Shown here one piece after another: positions 27,773-35,823 of a stretch of DNA of 64,000 bases. A model generated the notes under the pieces. The model was not told where the DNA came from, made no database searches, and saw only the letters and a program-made list of their open reading frames with translations. Origin of the DNA: Nocardioides ferulae (lineage in GTDB: Bacteria > Actinomycetota > Actinomycetes > Propionibacteriales > Nocardioidaceae); contig NZ_QZVR01000005.1 of the NCBI RefSeq assembly GCF_003660455.1, positions 248,001 through 312,000 of the forward strand, given 5' to 3'. The position numbers and the translations under genes are program-made. How positions within the stretch are numbered: the first letter of the stretch is position 1; the number at the start of each line of letters is the position of its first letter.

Positions 27773-27786
27773 TTACTCATGGGTAA
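27773..27786. promoter_or_regulatory. Candidate operator upstream of fadE5-like gene
   Basis: TTACTCATGGGTAA is a near-palindrome 87-100 bp upstream of the FadE5-like start. A related half, ATGGTAACC, follows at 27790-27798. A similar 14-mer occurs upstream of the etfD-like gene at 45438-45451. The rest of this 348-bp gap (27687-28034) holds the promoter of the exporter gene and otherwise nothing I recognise. Confidence 0.5.
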
Positions 27787-27988
27787 CTTCATGGTAACCG
27801 GCCCTATTCCCAGCGAGCAAGGGCGTCTCGCCGGCGGGACCGCCACCTGGGCGCCGGGCGCGCCCGGCGGCCCGCCCTGCCCGGCCGACCGGTCGCCGAC
27901 GAGGCGGGTCCGCGGGCGGCGTCCGGCGGCCGTCGGCAGCCAGGAGAGAGCGAGGCGACGCGCAATGGGGTAATGTCTATAAAACTAG

Positions 27989-28005
27989 TCAACCAACCGG
28001 GTTGA
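27989..28005. promoter_or_regulatory. Palindromic operator candidate of the TauE/SafE-Rrf2 unit
   Basis: TCAACC (27989-27994) and GGTTGA (28000-28005) flank a 5-nt centre just after a CTATAAAAC -10-like stretch. Rrf2-type regulators bind such GTTGA-rich sites; the regulator gene lies downstream at 29006. Confidence 0.5.
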
Positions 28006-28034
28006 GTAACTTAATGCTTGAAGGGTTGCCGGCC

Positions 28035-28934
28035 GTGCGCAAGCTCATCGTTCTGGGGTTCGTCGGACTCCTCGCCCAGTTGATCGACGGTTCGCTGGGC
28101 ATGGCGTACGGCGTCACGTCCTCCACGCTGCTGCTCGCCGCCGGCGTCGCCCCGGCGGCCGCCTCCGCGGCGGTGCACTTCTCCGAGATCGGCACGTCCC
28201 TGGTCTCCGGGTTCTCCCACCACAAGCTCGGCAACGTCGACTGGCGCACGGTCTCGATCCTGGCCGTGCCCGGCTTCGTGGGCGCCTTCGCGGGCGCCAC
28301 CTTCCTGGTCAGTCTCGACGGAGACACCGCCAAGCCCTGGGTGGCGGGCATCCTGCTCGGCCTCGGGATCTACGTGATCTGGCGGTTCCTGGTGCTCGGC
28401 GGCCGGCGCCCCACCTTCAAGTCCCGCCCGTCCGCCAGGTTCCTGGCGCCGATGGGTGTGGTCGGCGGCGCCCTCGACGCCATCGGTGGTGGCGGGTGGG
28501 GCCCGGTCGGCACCACGACGCTGCTCTCCTCGGGGCGTCTCGAGCCGCGCAAGGTGATCGGGTCCATCGACACCTCGGAGTTCGTGGTCGCGGTCGGCGG
28601 CTCGCTGGGCTTCATCCTCGCGCTCGGCTCGCAGGGCATCGAGTGGTCCTACGCGGTGGCCCTGCTGGCCGGCGGTGTCGTGGCGGCGCCCATCGCAGCC
28701 TGGCTGGTCAGGAAGCTGGCGGCCCGGGTGCTGGGCGTGGCCGCGGGTGGGCTCATCGTGCTGACGAACTCGAAGACGATCGCCGAGGCGCTGGGCGCCT
28801 CCGGCGCCGAGGTGGCAGCGCTCGCCGCCGTGGTGGCCGCGCTCTGGGTCTCCGGCATCGTCTGGGCGGTCCGGCAGGAGCGCGCCGCCCGCCAGACGGC
28901 CGACGACGACGAGGTCGAGCTCGTTGCCGCCTGA
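28035..28934 (+). CDS. TauE/SafE family sulfite/anion exporter
   Basis: The 299-residue protein has about eight hydrophobic segments and the family hallmark LAQLIDGSLGMAYGVTSSTLLLAAGVAPAAASAAVHFSEIG at the start. A second matching half follows, GGALDAIGGGGWGPVGTTTLL. TauE/SafE proteins export sulfite, sulfoacetate or related anions across the inner membrane. GTG 28035 with GAAGGG 9 nt upstream fits homolog lengths; ATG 28014 and TTG 28002 are in frame. It is followed by an Rrf2 regulator, and an inverted repeat lies at the promoter, suggesting sulfur-responsive control. Confidence 0.92.
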   Translation: MRKLIVLGFVGLLAQLIDGSLGMAYGVTSSTLLLAAGVAPAAASAAVHFSEIGTSLVSGFSHHKLGNVDWRTVSILAVPGFVGAFAGATFLVSLDGDTAKPWVAGILLGLGIYVIWRFLVLGGRRPTFKSRPSARFLAPMGVVGGALDAIGGGGWGPVGTTTLLSSGRLEPRKVIGSIDTSEFVVAVGGSLGFILALGSQGIEWSYAVALLAGGVVAAPIAAWLVRKLAARVLGVAAGGLIVLTNSKTIAEALGASGAEVAALAAVVAALWVSGIVWAVRQERAARQTADDDEVELVAA

Positions 28935-29005
28935 GCCGTCGATCCCAGGTCGCGATGTCGCCCTTGTCGAGTAGGAGGGTCGACATCTCTGCCAGACTGG
29001 GATCC

Positions 29006-29464
29006 ATGCGAGTTTCGGCGAAGTCCGACTACGCCTTGCGCGCGCTCATCGAGATGGCCGGCCGGGCCGACGGGCGGGCGGTGAGCGCCGAGGAGCTGGG
29101 CCGACTCCAAGACATCCCGCACGGCTTCCTGCAGGCGATCCTGGCCGACCTGCGCCGGGCGGGGGTCGTGATCTCCCAGCGAGGCCAGTCCGGCGGCTGG
29201 CGGATGGCGCGCCCGGCCGGCGACGTCTCGGTCGCCGACGTGATCCGCGCCGTCGACGGGCCGCTGGTCTCGGTCTACGGGCTGCGCCCGGAGGCGGTGT
29301 CCTACAACGAGTCCGCGGAGGTCCTCCAGCACGTGTGGATCGCCGCGCGGCACTCGCTGCGCGACGTCTTCGAGCGGGTCTCGATCCAGCAGCTGGCCGA
29401 CGGCGAGCTGCCCGAGAACGTGGCAGTCCGCACCGCCGACGAGGACGCCTGGCAGCCACACTGA
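29006..29464 (+). CDS. Rrf2-family transcriptional regulator (cluster-less, CymR-like)
   Basis: The 152-residue protein starts MRVSAKSDYALRALIEMAGR and has ISQRGQSGGWRMARPAGDVSVADVIRAVDGPLVSV, typical Rrf2. The three Cys that bind an Fe-S cluster in IscR/NsrR are absent; no Cys is present at all. That favours a CymR-like mode responding to sulfur metabolism through a partner or ligand. CAGACT lies 7 nt before ATG 29006. It follows the exporter gene in the same direction. Confidence 0.9.
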   Translation: MRVSAKSDYALRALIEMAGRADGRAVSAEELGRLQDIPHGFLQAILADLRRAGVVISQRGQSGGWRMARPAGDVSVADVIRAVDGPLVSVYGLRPEAVSYNESAEVLQHVWIAARHSLRDVFERVSIQQLADGELPENVAVRTADEDAWQPH

Positions 29465-29525
29465 TCTGCCGCCGACCTGCCGGTGCGCCGCGCCCGAGCG
29501 GCCCGCCGCGCCGCCGGTCGGGTCG

Positions 29526-30329
29526 TCAGCTGCCGGCCGCCACGGAGGCGATCCTGAGCTTCCAGCCTCGGCGCCGGCGGGCGAGCTGGGCATGCCTGGC
29601 CTCGAGCAGCTCCTGACGCGCCCTGAGCTGGTGCAACTGGAGCAGCGACTCGCCCAGCGCCAGCTCCGCCGCGGCCAGCGGGTCCCGCCCGGTCGGCTGC
29701 GGCCGGGACGCCAGGTGGCGGGCGGCGAGCCGGCGGACCGGCTCCTCCAGCGTGCGGTGCGGCACGGACAGGTCGCTCACGTCCAGGCCGGCCGCGCGGC
29801 CGAACCCGGTCCACACGCCGACGGAGCGGCCCCCCTCGCTGGTGTCGGCCGCGACCACGTGCACCCGCTCGGGACGGCGCAGCGCCGAGCGCCACAGGTC
29901 GGCCACCGTCTCGACCGCCGGGGTCGCTCCCGCGGCGATGCCACGATCCGGAGCCGTCCCGCCGGGGCCGGTCAGCACGACGTGCACCTCGAAGTCGGCC
30001 AGGCCGTCGAGCAGCAGTGCCGCCTGCTCGGCGGTCAGCCCGGTGAGCAGCGGATGGCCGAAGAGCACCGTGTGGGGGCGAGGCCGGCCGCTCCGGGCGC
30101 GCCGGCACAGGTCGGCCCAGCTGCCCTCGACATCGCGGCGGCGGAAGCCCCAAGCGCGATGGTCACGACGCAGCTCGACCGCGGCCCGCAGCATCTCCTC
30201 CTGGCCGCGCGCGGGTCGGCGTACGCCCCGCGCCTCCAGCGTGCTCGCGTGTGCCTCGATCGCCGCCTCGACCAGGTCGCCGCCGCCGTCGGGCAGCGGG
30301 AGGTGGAGGATCGCCCTGCGTCGTGCCAT
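29526..30329 (-). CDS. Hypothetical protein, possibly degenerate sulfotransferase-like
   Basis: The 267-residue protein begins RRRAILHLPLPDGGGDLVEAAIEAHASTLEARGV. The spacing resembles the N-terminus of actinobacterial sulfotransferase-like proteins, where this site reads LPKTGTTYLQ (a PAPS-binding P-loop), but here Lys/Thr are replaced. Later segments LTGLTAEQAALLLDGLADFEVHVVLTG fit a Rossmann-like fold. The C-terminus is a helical, basic coiled-coil-like tail. Catalysis by the usual mechanism is unlikely. The family assignment is inference. Confidence 0.6.
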   Translation of the reverse strand: MARRRAILHLPLPDGGGDLVEAAIEAHASTLEARGVRRPARGQEEMLRAAVELRRDHRAWGFRRRDVEGSWADLCRRARSGRPRPHTVLFGHPLLTGLTAEQAALLLDGLADFEVHVVLTGPGGTAPDRGIAAGATPAVETVADLWRSALRRPERVHVVAADTSEGGRSVGVWTGFGRAAGLDVSDLSVPHRTLEEPVRRLAARHLASRPQPTGRDPLAAAELALGESLLQLHQLRARQELLEARHAQLARRRRGWKLRIASVAAGS

Positions 30330-30418
30330 GGCTCCACCGTCGGCGCCGGGGGAGGCCGGCGGGTGAACGCCGCGTGAGGGCCGCGTGTGCGCTGCGTGAG
30401 GGTCCCGTGACACAGTAG

Positions 30419-30434
30419 CTAGAACGTGTTCTAG
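30419..30434. promoter_or_regulatory. KstR-type operator CTAGAACGTGTTCTAG
   Basis: The 16-bp perfect palindrome matches the TNNAACNNGTTNNA consensus known for KstR, the TetR-family repressor of cholesterol catabolism. It sits 22 bp before the start of the SnoaL-like gene, covering its -35 region, and about 90 bp from the divergent gene. Confidence 0.75.
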
Positions 30435-30456
30435 ACGCGGGCTTAGGATGCGGCGC

Positions 30457-30912
30457 ATGATCACCTCAGCAGCCGTCGTGTGGAACGCCCCGACCGGTGA
30501 GCACCCCGCTCGGGCGGCCTCGCAGCGCTCCTACTCCGCCGTCGCCAAGGGCGACCTCGACGAGTGGCTCACCGTCTATGCCGAGGACGCGGTCATCGAG
30601 GACCCCGTCGGCCCGTCGATGTTCGACCCCGAGGGGCGGGGCCACCGCGGGCACGACGGCATCCGGGCCTTCTGGGAGTTGGCGATCGCGCCGATCTCCT
30701 CGTTCCGTTTCGTCATCCACGACTCCCACGCCAACGGCAACACGTGCGCCAACGTCGGCACGATCACGACCTCGTTTTCCGACGGGTCCGAGGTCGACAC
30801 CGACCTGGTGATGGTCTACACCGTGCACCCCGACGGCCGGGTCGCGTCGATGCGCGCCTACTGGGAGCCGGAGCGGGCGATGGCCACGATGCGGCGGCCC
30901 GACCGGGGCTGA
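30457..30912 (+). CDS. SnoaL-like / nuclear transport factor 2-fold protein
   Basis: The 151-residue protein fits the NTF2-like fold used by SnoaL cyclases and ketosteroid isomerases: RSYSAVAKGDLDEWLTVYAEDAVIEDPVGPS, HRGHDGIRAFWELAIAPIS and VMVYTVHPDGRVASMRAYWEPERA. Family members act on cyclic or steroid-like substrates, or only bind them. TAGGAT is 7 nt before ATG 30457 (leaderless). The KstR-type operator just upstream suggests a link to steroid breakdown. Confidence 0.85.
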   Translation: MITSAAVVWNAPTGEHPARAASQRSYSAVAKGDLDEWLTVYAEDAVIEDPVGPSMFDPEGRGHRGHDGIRAFWELAIAPISSFRFVIHDSHANGNTCANVGTITTSFSDGSEVDTDLVMVYTVHPDGRVASMRAYWEPERAMATMRRPDRG

Positions 30913-30962
30913 TCTGGCCCTGACCGGACGCCTGCGCGACCTCGTCCAGCCTGGATCCGGGT

Positions 30963-31616
30963 TCAGTCGCGGGTGTGCCGGTCGACCCACTCCACGAGCG
31001 GCCGCATCCGGCGCCAGTCGGCACGCACCAGGTCGAGCAGCTCGGGGGTGTGCACGACCGGCTCGAAACCGAGGTCGTGGTGGGCGGTCAGCGAGCGGTG
31101 GCGCAGCAGCTCGATGCGCGGGTGGTCGGCCGGCCACCCGCGAGGTGAGGTCTTGAGGCGATCGCCGCCGATCTCCCAGCCCTCCGCGCGCAGTCCGGCG
31201 AGCAGCCCCTCGAGCTCGGCGCCGGTGCGCTCGTCGCCGATCGCGTCGCGGATCTGGCCCAGCCGGGTCGCGTCGGCGCGGTAGAAGCCGGCGTCGGTGC
31301 TCACCCCGCGCGCGGAGACCTGGACGTACCAGCCGGTGGCCGGGCCGACCGGCACGAAGACCCCCTGATGGGTCTTGTACGGCGTCTTGTCCTTCGCGAA
31401 GCGCACGTCCCGGTAGGGCCGGAACACCTTGGCCGCCCCGAACTCCGGCTCGAGGGCGGCGGCCAGCGCGAGCATCGGCGCGCGGACCGACTCGAGGTAG
31501 ACCTGCTTGTGCTTCTCCCAGAAGGTCCGGGTGTTGTCCATCTCGAGGTCGTCGTAGAAGTCGAGCGCGGCCACGGGGATCCCCGAGAACGCCGCGCCGG
31601 TGTCGCCGCTGCTCAT
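30963..31616 (-). CDS. DUF2461 family protein
   Basis: The 217-residue protein has the DUF2461 pattern: ALDFYDDLEMDNTRTFWEKHKQVYLESVRAPMLALAAALE, FRPYRDVRFAKDKTPYKTHQGV, and GWYVQVSARGVSTDAGFYRADATRLGQIRDAI. No function is established for the family. It is cytoplasmic, stands alone, and has no clear operon partner. Confidence 0.92.
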   Translation of the reverse strand: MSSGDTGAAFSGIPVAALDFYDDLEMDNTRTFWEKHKQVYLESVRAPMLALAAALEPEFGAAKVFRPYRDVRFAKDKTPYKTHQGVFVPVGPATGWYVQVSARGVSTDAGFYRADATRLGQIRDAIGDERTGAELEGLLAGLRAEGWEIGGDRLKTSPRGWPADHPRIELLRHRSLTAHHDLGFEPVVHTPELLDLVRADWRRMRPLVEWVDRHTRD

Positions 31617-31661
31617 CCGGCCAGACTATTGAGCGGCGTGTCGGCTCTCCCCTCGGGGCCG

Positions 31662-32921
31662 TCACTCCGCGGCGGCCGCACTCCACCGTCCGGCGCCGAC
31701 TCGGTTCACGGCCCGCCCCTGGCACGACACCGCACGCCGGGGGACGCCGCGGACCAGCACCTCCGTGCGGTCGGCGCGACCGCGCGCCCAGTCGCTGCTC
31801 GCACCGGCGCGGCACCGGACGTCGTACCGGGTGATCTTGGCGCCGCCGTCGGCTGACGGCTCGCGCAGCCGGACCCACACCTCGTGGGCGGAGACCCGGG
31901 TGATCGCCCGCACCCGAGGGCGGCCGGGCGCGGTGGCCCGTGGCCGGATCCGGTAGGCGGGTGTGGAGTAGGTGATCGCGTCGATCTCGATGCGCACCCC
32001 GCCCGGCTCGTGGGTCAGCACGAACGGGACCGGTGTCGAGACGCCCGTGCGGCGCACCACGAACGACCCGCCGGCGAGTGAGGACGGGGCGACCACGCCC
32101 AGCTGGTGGATCAGGAAGTCCGTGGGCAGGAACGTCTCGTAGTAGCCGGTCGCCGGCACCCCGGGGGCGCGCAGGTGCGGGTTGGCCATCCGGACCTCGA
32201 GGGTGTTGCGGTCCGGGTCGTGGAGGACGTAGGCGTCCTGGGCGTTGTAGGCGCGCACCAGCCCGGTCCGATCGGTGATCTCGGCCGCGGGCAGGCCCTC
32301 GCCCTCCAGGTCGGTCACGTAGCCGGTCACGAAGCCGTCGTAGACGAGGCCCGCCACCGTCGAGTCGTCCCCGCACCCACCCTCGTAGGAGCAGTCCGCC
32401 CAACCGTCACCGTCGCCGTCCGGCGGCCACATCCAGGCGATCGGCGTGGGCTTGAGCTCGAGCGTGAGCACCCAGCCGGTGGAGGTGTCTCCGGAGACGC
32501 TGAACGACGCGTCGCGCACGTGCCCGTAGAGCTCGCGCGGTCGGATCGAGCCGGTGTTGACCACCCAGCGGTAGGTGTCGGCCGGCGACACGTCGCCGCC
32601 GGCGGCGACCGCCCCGCCACCCGCGACGGAGAGCCTTTGGACGCCGAAGCGGATGTCGCCGGCGCCGATCAGGTCGATGTATGGGTCGAGGTAGACCCCG
32701 TCGGTGCCGTAGTCGACCGGTGGCACCGGTACGCCGTTGCGGGTCACCGAGACCACGCAGTAGCGACCGTCGTCGTCGGGGACCGTGCCGCAGGCGGGCC
32801 AGGAGTAGCCGTCGGGCGGGACGGGGTCGGCGGCCGCTGGGCCGGTGGGCGCCAGGGTGGCGAGGGCAGGGAGGAGCAGGAGGAGGGCGGCCGAGCGCAG
32901 GCCGCGCCGAAGGATGGCCAT
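31662..32921 (-). CDS. Secreted protein with C-terminal fibronectin-III-like domain
   Basis: The 419-residue protein has a signal peptide (LRSAALLLLLPALATLAPTGPAAA, about residues 8-31) and an exported region with several conserved Cys (WPACGTVPDDDGRYCVV, DCSYEGGCGDD), likely disulfides. The last about 90 residues (RARATAPGRPRVRAITRVSAHEVWVRLREPSADGGAKITRYDVRC) look like an FN3 domain with two Cys. No enzyme motif was seen. It is probably released to the medium or wall; role unknown. Confidence 0.8.
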   Translation of the reverse strand: MAILRRGLRSAALLLLLPALATLAPTGPAAADPVPPDGYSWPACGTVPDDDGRYCVVSVTRNGVPVPPVDYGTDGVYLDPYIDLIGAGDIRFGVQRLSVAGGGAVAAGGDVSPADTYRWVVNTGSIRPRELYGHVRDASFSVSGDTSTGWVLTLELKPTPIAWMWPPDGDGDGWADCSYEGGCGDDSTVAGLVYDGFVTGYVTDLEGEGLPAAEITDRTGLVRAYNAQDAYVLHDPDRNTLEVRMANPHLRAPGVPATGYYETFLPTDFLIHQLGVVAPSSLAGGSFVVRRTGVSTPVPFVLTHEPGGVRIEIDAITYSTPAYRIRPRATAPGRPRVRAITRVSAHEVWVRLREPSADGGAKITRYDVRCRAGASSDWARGRADRTEVLVRGVPRRAVSCQGRAVNRVGAGRWSAAAAE

Positions 32922-33050
32922 CTCTCGACGCTACGCCGGGCCGACGGCGGCCGGCAGACCCGAACGGGCTGGCCCGCGGGTGGTTCGGATCTTCGCGGGG
33001 GAGGTCATACGTGGTGGTCGTCGGAGCGACCGGGGCGTGTGACGCCCGCG

Positions 33051-33146
33051 GGGAGTTGGAGCGGATGACGAGATGCGAACTCGCGAGATCGACGTTCGGC
33101 GGAGTGTCGCGCTCGTGAGCGCGGCCTACGTTCAGGCGGGTCGTGG
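33051..33146 (-). repeat. Degenerate tRNA-Gly 3'-half copy 1
   Basis: This 95-bp unit contains, on the minus strand, the T-arm and 3' acceptor strand of the tRNA-Gly at 33246, with one base change in the T loop. The 5' part is replaced by unrelated sequence, so no cloverleaf can form. The adjacent 32922-33050 shows no gene. Confidence 0.75.
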
Positions 33147-33245
33147 GGGAGTGGAGCGGATGACGAGATTCGAACTCGCGAGATCGACGCTCGGCGGAGT
33201 GTCGCGCTCGTGAGCGCGGCCTACGTTCAGGCGGTCCGCGGGGAG
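33147..33245 (-). repeat. Degenerate tRNA-Gly 3'-half copy 2
   Basis: Second tandem unit, nearly identical to copy 1, starting 95 bp after it and 94 bp before the true tRNA. It retains the T arm (TTCGAATC, minus strand), the 3' acceptor strand and the CCA, but not the D and anticodon arms. Confidence 0.75.
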
Positions 33246-33321
33246 TGGAGCGGATGACGAGATTCGAACTCGCGACATCGACCTTGGGAAGGTCGCGCTC
33301 TACCAACTGAGCTACATCCGC
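33246..33321 (-). tRNA. tRNA-Gly (anticodon CCC)
   Basis: On the minus strand the sequence begins GCGGATGTAGCTCAGTTGG, then has a five-pair anticodon stem around TTCCCAA (anticodon CCC) and a T arm with GTTCGAATC. The acceptor stem GCGGATG/CATCCGC is complete, followed by discriminator T and an encoded CCA. It decodes GGG codons. Two broken copies of its 3' half lie directly downstream. Confidence 0.95.
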
Positions 33322-33357
33322 ACGACCGGCGAACCGGTCGCCGACATGCTAGACGAT

Positions 33358-34176
33358 TCAGCGCTCCGTCGGTGACCCGACCCGGGGGCCGGCGGGGGTG
33401 AACGGGGTCGGGGTGGGGTACTTCGGCGAGACGGAGTCGCCCGAGGAGCGGCCGGTGATCCGCCGGTGCACCCATGGTGCGAGGAAGTCGCGGGCCCAGC
33501 GGGCGTCGCCGCGCAGCTTCTCGGCGCGGGTGACCTGCGCCAGGTCGGGCAGCGGCAGCGGCTGCAGCTCGTGGGCGATGCCGAGCGCGTCGAGCACCAT
33601 CATCGCGGTCACCTGGTGGCCGACCGCGCCGAGGTGCATCCGGTCGACGTCCCACATCCGCGGGTCGCTGGAGAGCAGGCCGTCGGGGAGTCGCTGGGAG
33701 ACCCGCCACGAGTCGGCGATCACGGCCCCGTGGGCGTCGGCGATGCCGCGCACGTGCTCGTTGTAGAGCGCGAACCGCCCGCGCACCGGCCCGTAGATGC
33801 CTCCGGAGCCGGGGTCGAACGCGGTGAACAGCACCAGCTGCGCACCGGTGGCGGCCAGCTTCGCCACGCCCGCGGCGTACCGCTCGGCGAGCGCGTCGAG
33901 GTCGACCTTGGGGCGCAGGATGTCGTTGGCGCCGGCGTAGACGGTGACCAGGTCGGGCGACATCGCGACCGCGGGGTCGACCTGCTCGTCGAGGATGGCG
34001 TCGAGCTTGCGTCCGCGGATCGCGAGGTTGGCGTAGGCGAAGTCGTCGGTGTTGCCGGCGAGCACCTCGGCGACCCGGTCGGCCCAGCCCCGCAGGCCGT
34101 TGGGCCGGGTGGGGTCGGGGTCGCCGACGCCCTCGGTGAAGGAGTCCCCGATCGCGACGTAGCGGTGGAAGGCCAT
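33358..34176 (-). CDS. SGNH/GDSL hydrolase
   Basis: The 272-residue protein starts MAFHRYVAIGDSFTEGVGD with the GDS nucleophile (Ser12). It carries YAGANDILRPK (Gly-x-Asn-Asp block III) and DVDRMHLGAVGHQ with the Asp-x-x-His pair. SGNH hydrolases cleave esters of lipids or carbohydrates. There is no signal peptide, so it is probably cytoplasmic. ATG 34176 fits GAGAAT 6 nt upstream. The C-terminal about 20 residues are low complexity. Confidence 0.92.
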   Translation of the reverse strand: MAFHRYVAIGDSFTEGVGDPDPTRPNGLRGWADRVAEVLAGNTDDFAYANLAIRGRKLDAILDEQVDPAVAMSPDLVTVYAGANDILRPKVDLDALAERYAAGVAKLAATGAQLVLFTAFDPGSGGIYGPVRGRFALYNEHVRGIADAHGAVIADSWRVSQRLPDGLLSSDPRMWDVDRMHLGAVGHQVTAMMVLDALGIAHELQPLPLPDLAQVTRAEKLRGDARWARDFLAPWVHRRITGRSSGDSVSPKYPTPTPFTPAGPRVGSPTER

Positions 34177-34274
34177 GGGTCCATTCTCCGGCCGCGGCCG
34201 TCTCAACGTTCCGGGGGGTCTCCGCGTTGGAGGATGGCAGGGGCAGGGTGGGCCGAGGGGGGCGAGGAGTCGGC

Positions 34275-34757
34275 GTGGACGCAGGGTTCGAGGAGTTCGT
34301 CGAGGCGGAGACGCCCCGGCTGCTCGGGCTCGCCTATGCGCTGACCGGCGACCCGCACGACGCGTGGGACCTGGTCCAGGAGGCGCTGGTGCGGGTCTGC
34401 ATGCGCTGGCACCGCCTGGCCGACCAGAACCCTGGCGGCTACGCGCGCACCACGCTGGTCCGGCTCAACGTCGACCGGTTGCGGCGGCTCCGCCGTGAGC
34501 TGCTTCCGGGCCGGGTGCCCGACGCCCCGGCGCCGGTGATCGTCGACGAGAGCCTCGACCCGTGGCTGCTGGACGCGCTGGGGACCCTGACGCCGCACCA
34601 GCGGGCGGCGGTGGTGCTGCGCTGTGTCGACGACCTCGACCATGCCGGCATCGCCGCGCGGCTCGGCTGCTCGGTCGGCACCGCCCGCAGCCATCTCTCC
34701 CGCGGGCTCGCCCGCATCCGCGATGCCGCGGCCCAGCACGAGGAGGTACGCCGATGA
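34275..34757 (+). CDS. ECF-type sigma factor (SigE-like)
   Basis: The 160-residue protein has sigma region 2 ([37 protein letters not shown], about 5-45) and region 4 ([51 protein letters not shown], about 100-150). GTG 34275 has GAGGAG upstream; earlier in-frame starts would add a glycine-rich tail. It overlaps the next gene by 4 nt, so the two are coupled, and the partner probably modulates it. Confidence 0.9.
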   Translation: MDAGFEEFVEAETPRLLGLAYALTGDPHDAWDLVQEALVRVCMRWHRLADQNPGGYARTTLVRLNVDRLRRLRRELLPGRVPDAPAPVIVDESLDPWLLDALGTLTPHQRAAVVLRCVDDLDHAGIAARLGCSVGTARSHLSRGLARIRDAAAQHEEVRR

Positions 34758-35797
34758 ACGGGCACCAGCACGAGTCCCAGGACCGGTACGGCGACGAGCA
34801 GGTGCCCGGCGAGGTCCACGACCGGTTGCGGGCCGCCGCGGCGTCCGCGCGCCCGTCGGGGCCGGTCGCTCCGGTGCTCCGTGCGGCGGTACGCCGCCGG
34901 CGCCGGCAGCGAGCCGCCGGTGCGGGCGTGCTCGCCTCGGCGCTCGTCGCGGGGGTGGTCGGGGTGGCGGTGGCGCTGCCCGGTGGCGGGCAGGGCGTCG
35001 ACCCGGCCGCAGCGCCCGAGACCTCGACATCCTCGCCCACCCGTGCGCCCCAGGGTGGGGCGTTCACCTGCTCCACGGAGAGCAGGGTGTTCGGGGAAAC
35101 GCCGCCGATCCCCGATCTGGAGGAGCAGCAGCGGCTGGTTCGGTCGCTCTCCCAGGGCCACTTCCGGCGGATCAGTGCCTACGCCGTCCGGCACGCCGAG
35201 CCCACCGCGCTCGGGGTGGTCGCCCTCGTCATCGGCAGCGAGCAGTTGGCGCGCCAGTCGCTCACCCGCCTCGGGGTCGCCCTCGTCGAGTCCTACGACG
35301 CGTCGGCGGCCGACGCCGGCGTCGACGACCACGGCCAGGTCCAGCAGGTGCTGCAGTGGCAGCTCGAGCCGGTGGTCCGCGAAGTGCAGACGGCCACCCG
35401 GGGCATCCCCGGCGACGCCGGGATCGCGCTGTGGCAGGAGGCCGGCGCCGTCCTGCTGCAGTGGAAGACGCCGGTCCCCGACGAGGTCCAGGCGCTCGCC
35501 GGCAGTCGGGACAACGGCGTGGAGGTGATCGTCGAGGGCGTGACCTACTCCCGGGCCGACGTCCGGGACGCCCAGGCGCGGCTCGAGGCGTGGCTGCAGG
35601 GATCCGGGCGCCGCGACGACTGGTCCAGCGCCTACGGCTGCGCCGACGGCTCCGGCCTGGTCGTGGGCATGGTGCCCGGCGCGGCCGACGAGCCCGGGCT
35701 GGCCGCGGAGATCGAGGCAGCCGTCGGGATGCCGGTGCTCGTGGTGCCCGAGGAGCGACCGGTCGAGATGTTGCCCCAGGAGGACGTCGAGCGCTGA
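34754..35797 (+). CDS. Putative membrane partner of the ECF sigma factor
   Basis: The 347-residue protein begins with a charged cytoplasmic part, then one membrane segment ([20 protein letters not shown], about 58-77), and a long outside region. It holds two Cys (FTCSTES and YGCADGS) that might be linked. The arrangement with the upstream sigma factor is that of an anti-sigma or accessory factor, but it lacks the usual zinc HxxxCxxC motif. Start ATG 34754 overlaps the sigma stop (ATGA). No family was recognised. Confidence 0.75.
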   Translation: MNGHQHESQDRYGDEQVPGEVHDRLRAAAASARPSGPVAPVLRAAVRRRRRQRAAGAGVLASALVAGVVGVAVALPGGGQGVDPAAAPETSTSSPTRAPQGGAFTCSTESRVFGETPPIPDLEEQQRLVRSLSQGHFRRISAYAVRHAEPTALGVVALVIGSEQLARQSLTRLGVALVESYDASAADAGVDDHGQVQQVLQWQLEPVVREVQTATRGIPGDAGIALWQEAGAVLLQWKTPVPDEVQALAGSRDNGVEVIVEGVTYSRADVRDAQARLEAWLQGSGRRDDWSSAYGCADGSGLVVGMVPGAADEPGLAAEIEAAVGMPVLVVPEERPVEMLPQEDVER

Positions 35798-35807
35798 GCG
35801 TGGCCGG

Positions 35808-35823
35808 TAGGTTGTCGCCCGTG
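35808..35823 (+). promoter_or_regulatory. Leaderless promoter of dcd
   Basis: TAGGTT at 35808-35813 lies 7 nt before GTG 35821, giving a leaderless transcript. Confidence 0.6.

Noticed and set aside
33051..33245. Two extra functional tRNA genes
   Set aside because: The D arm and anticodon arm are missing, so they cannot fold as tRNAs.
33051..33321. CRISPR-like array
   Set aside because: Only three units, the last being a tRNA, with long near-identical units and no spacers or cas genes.
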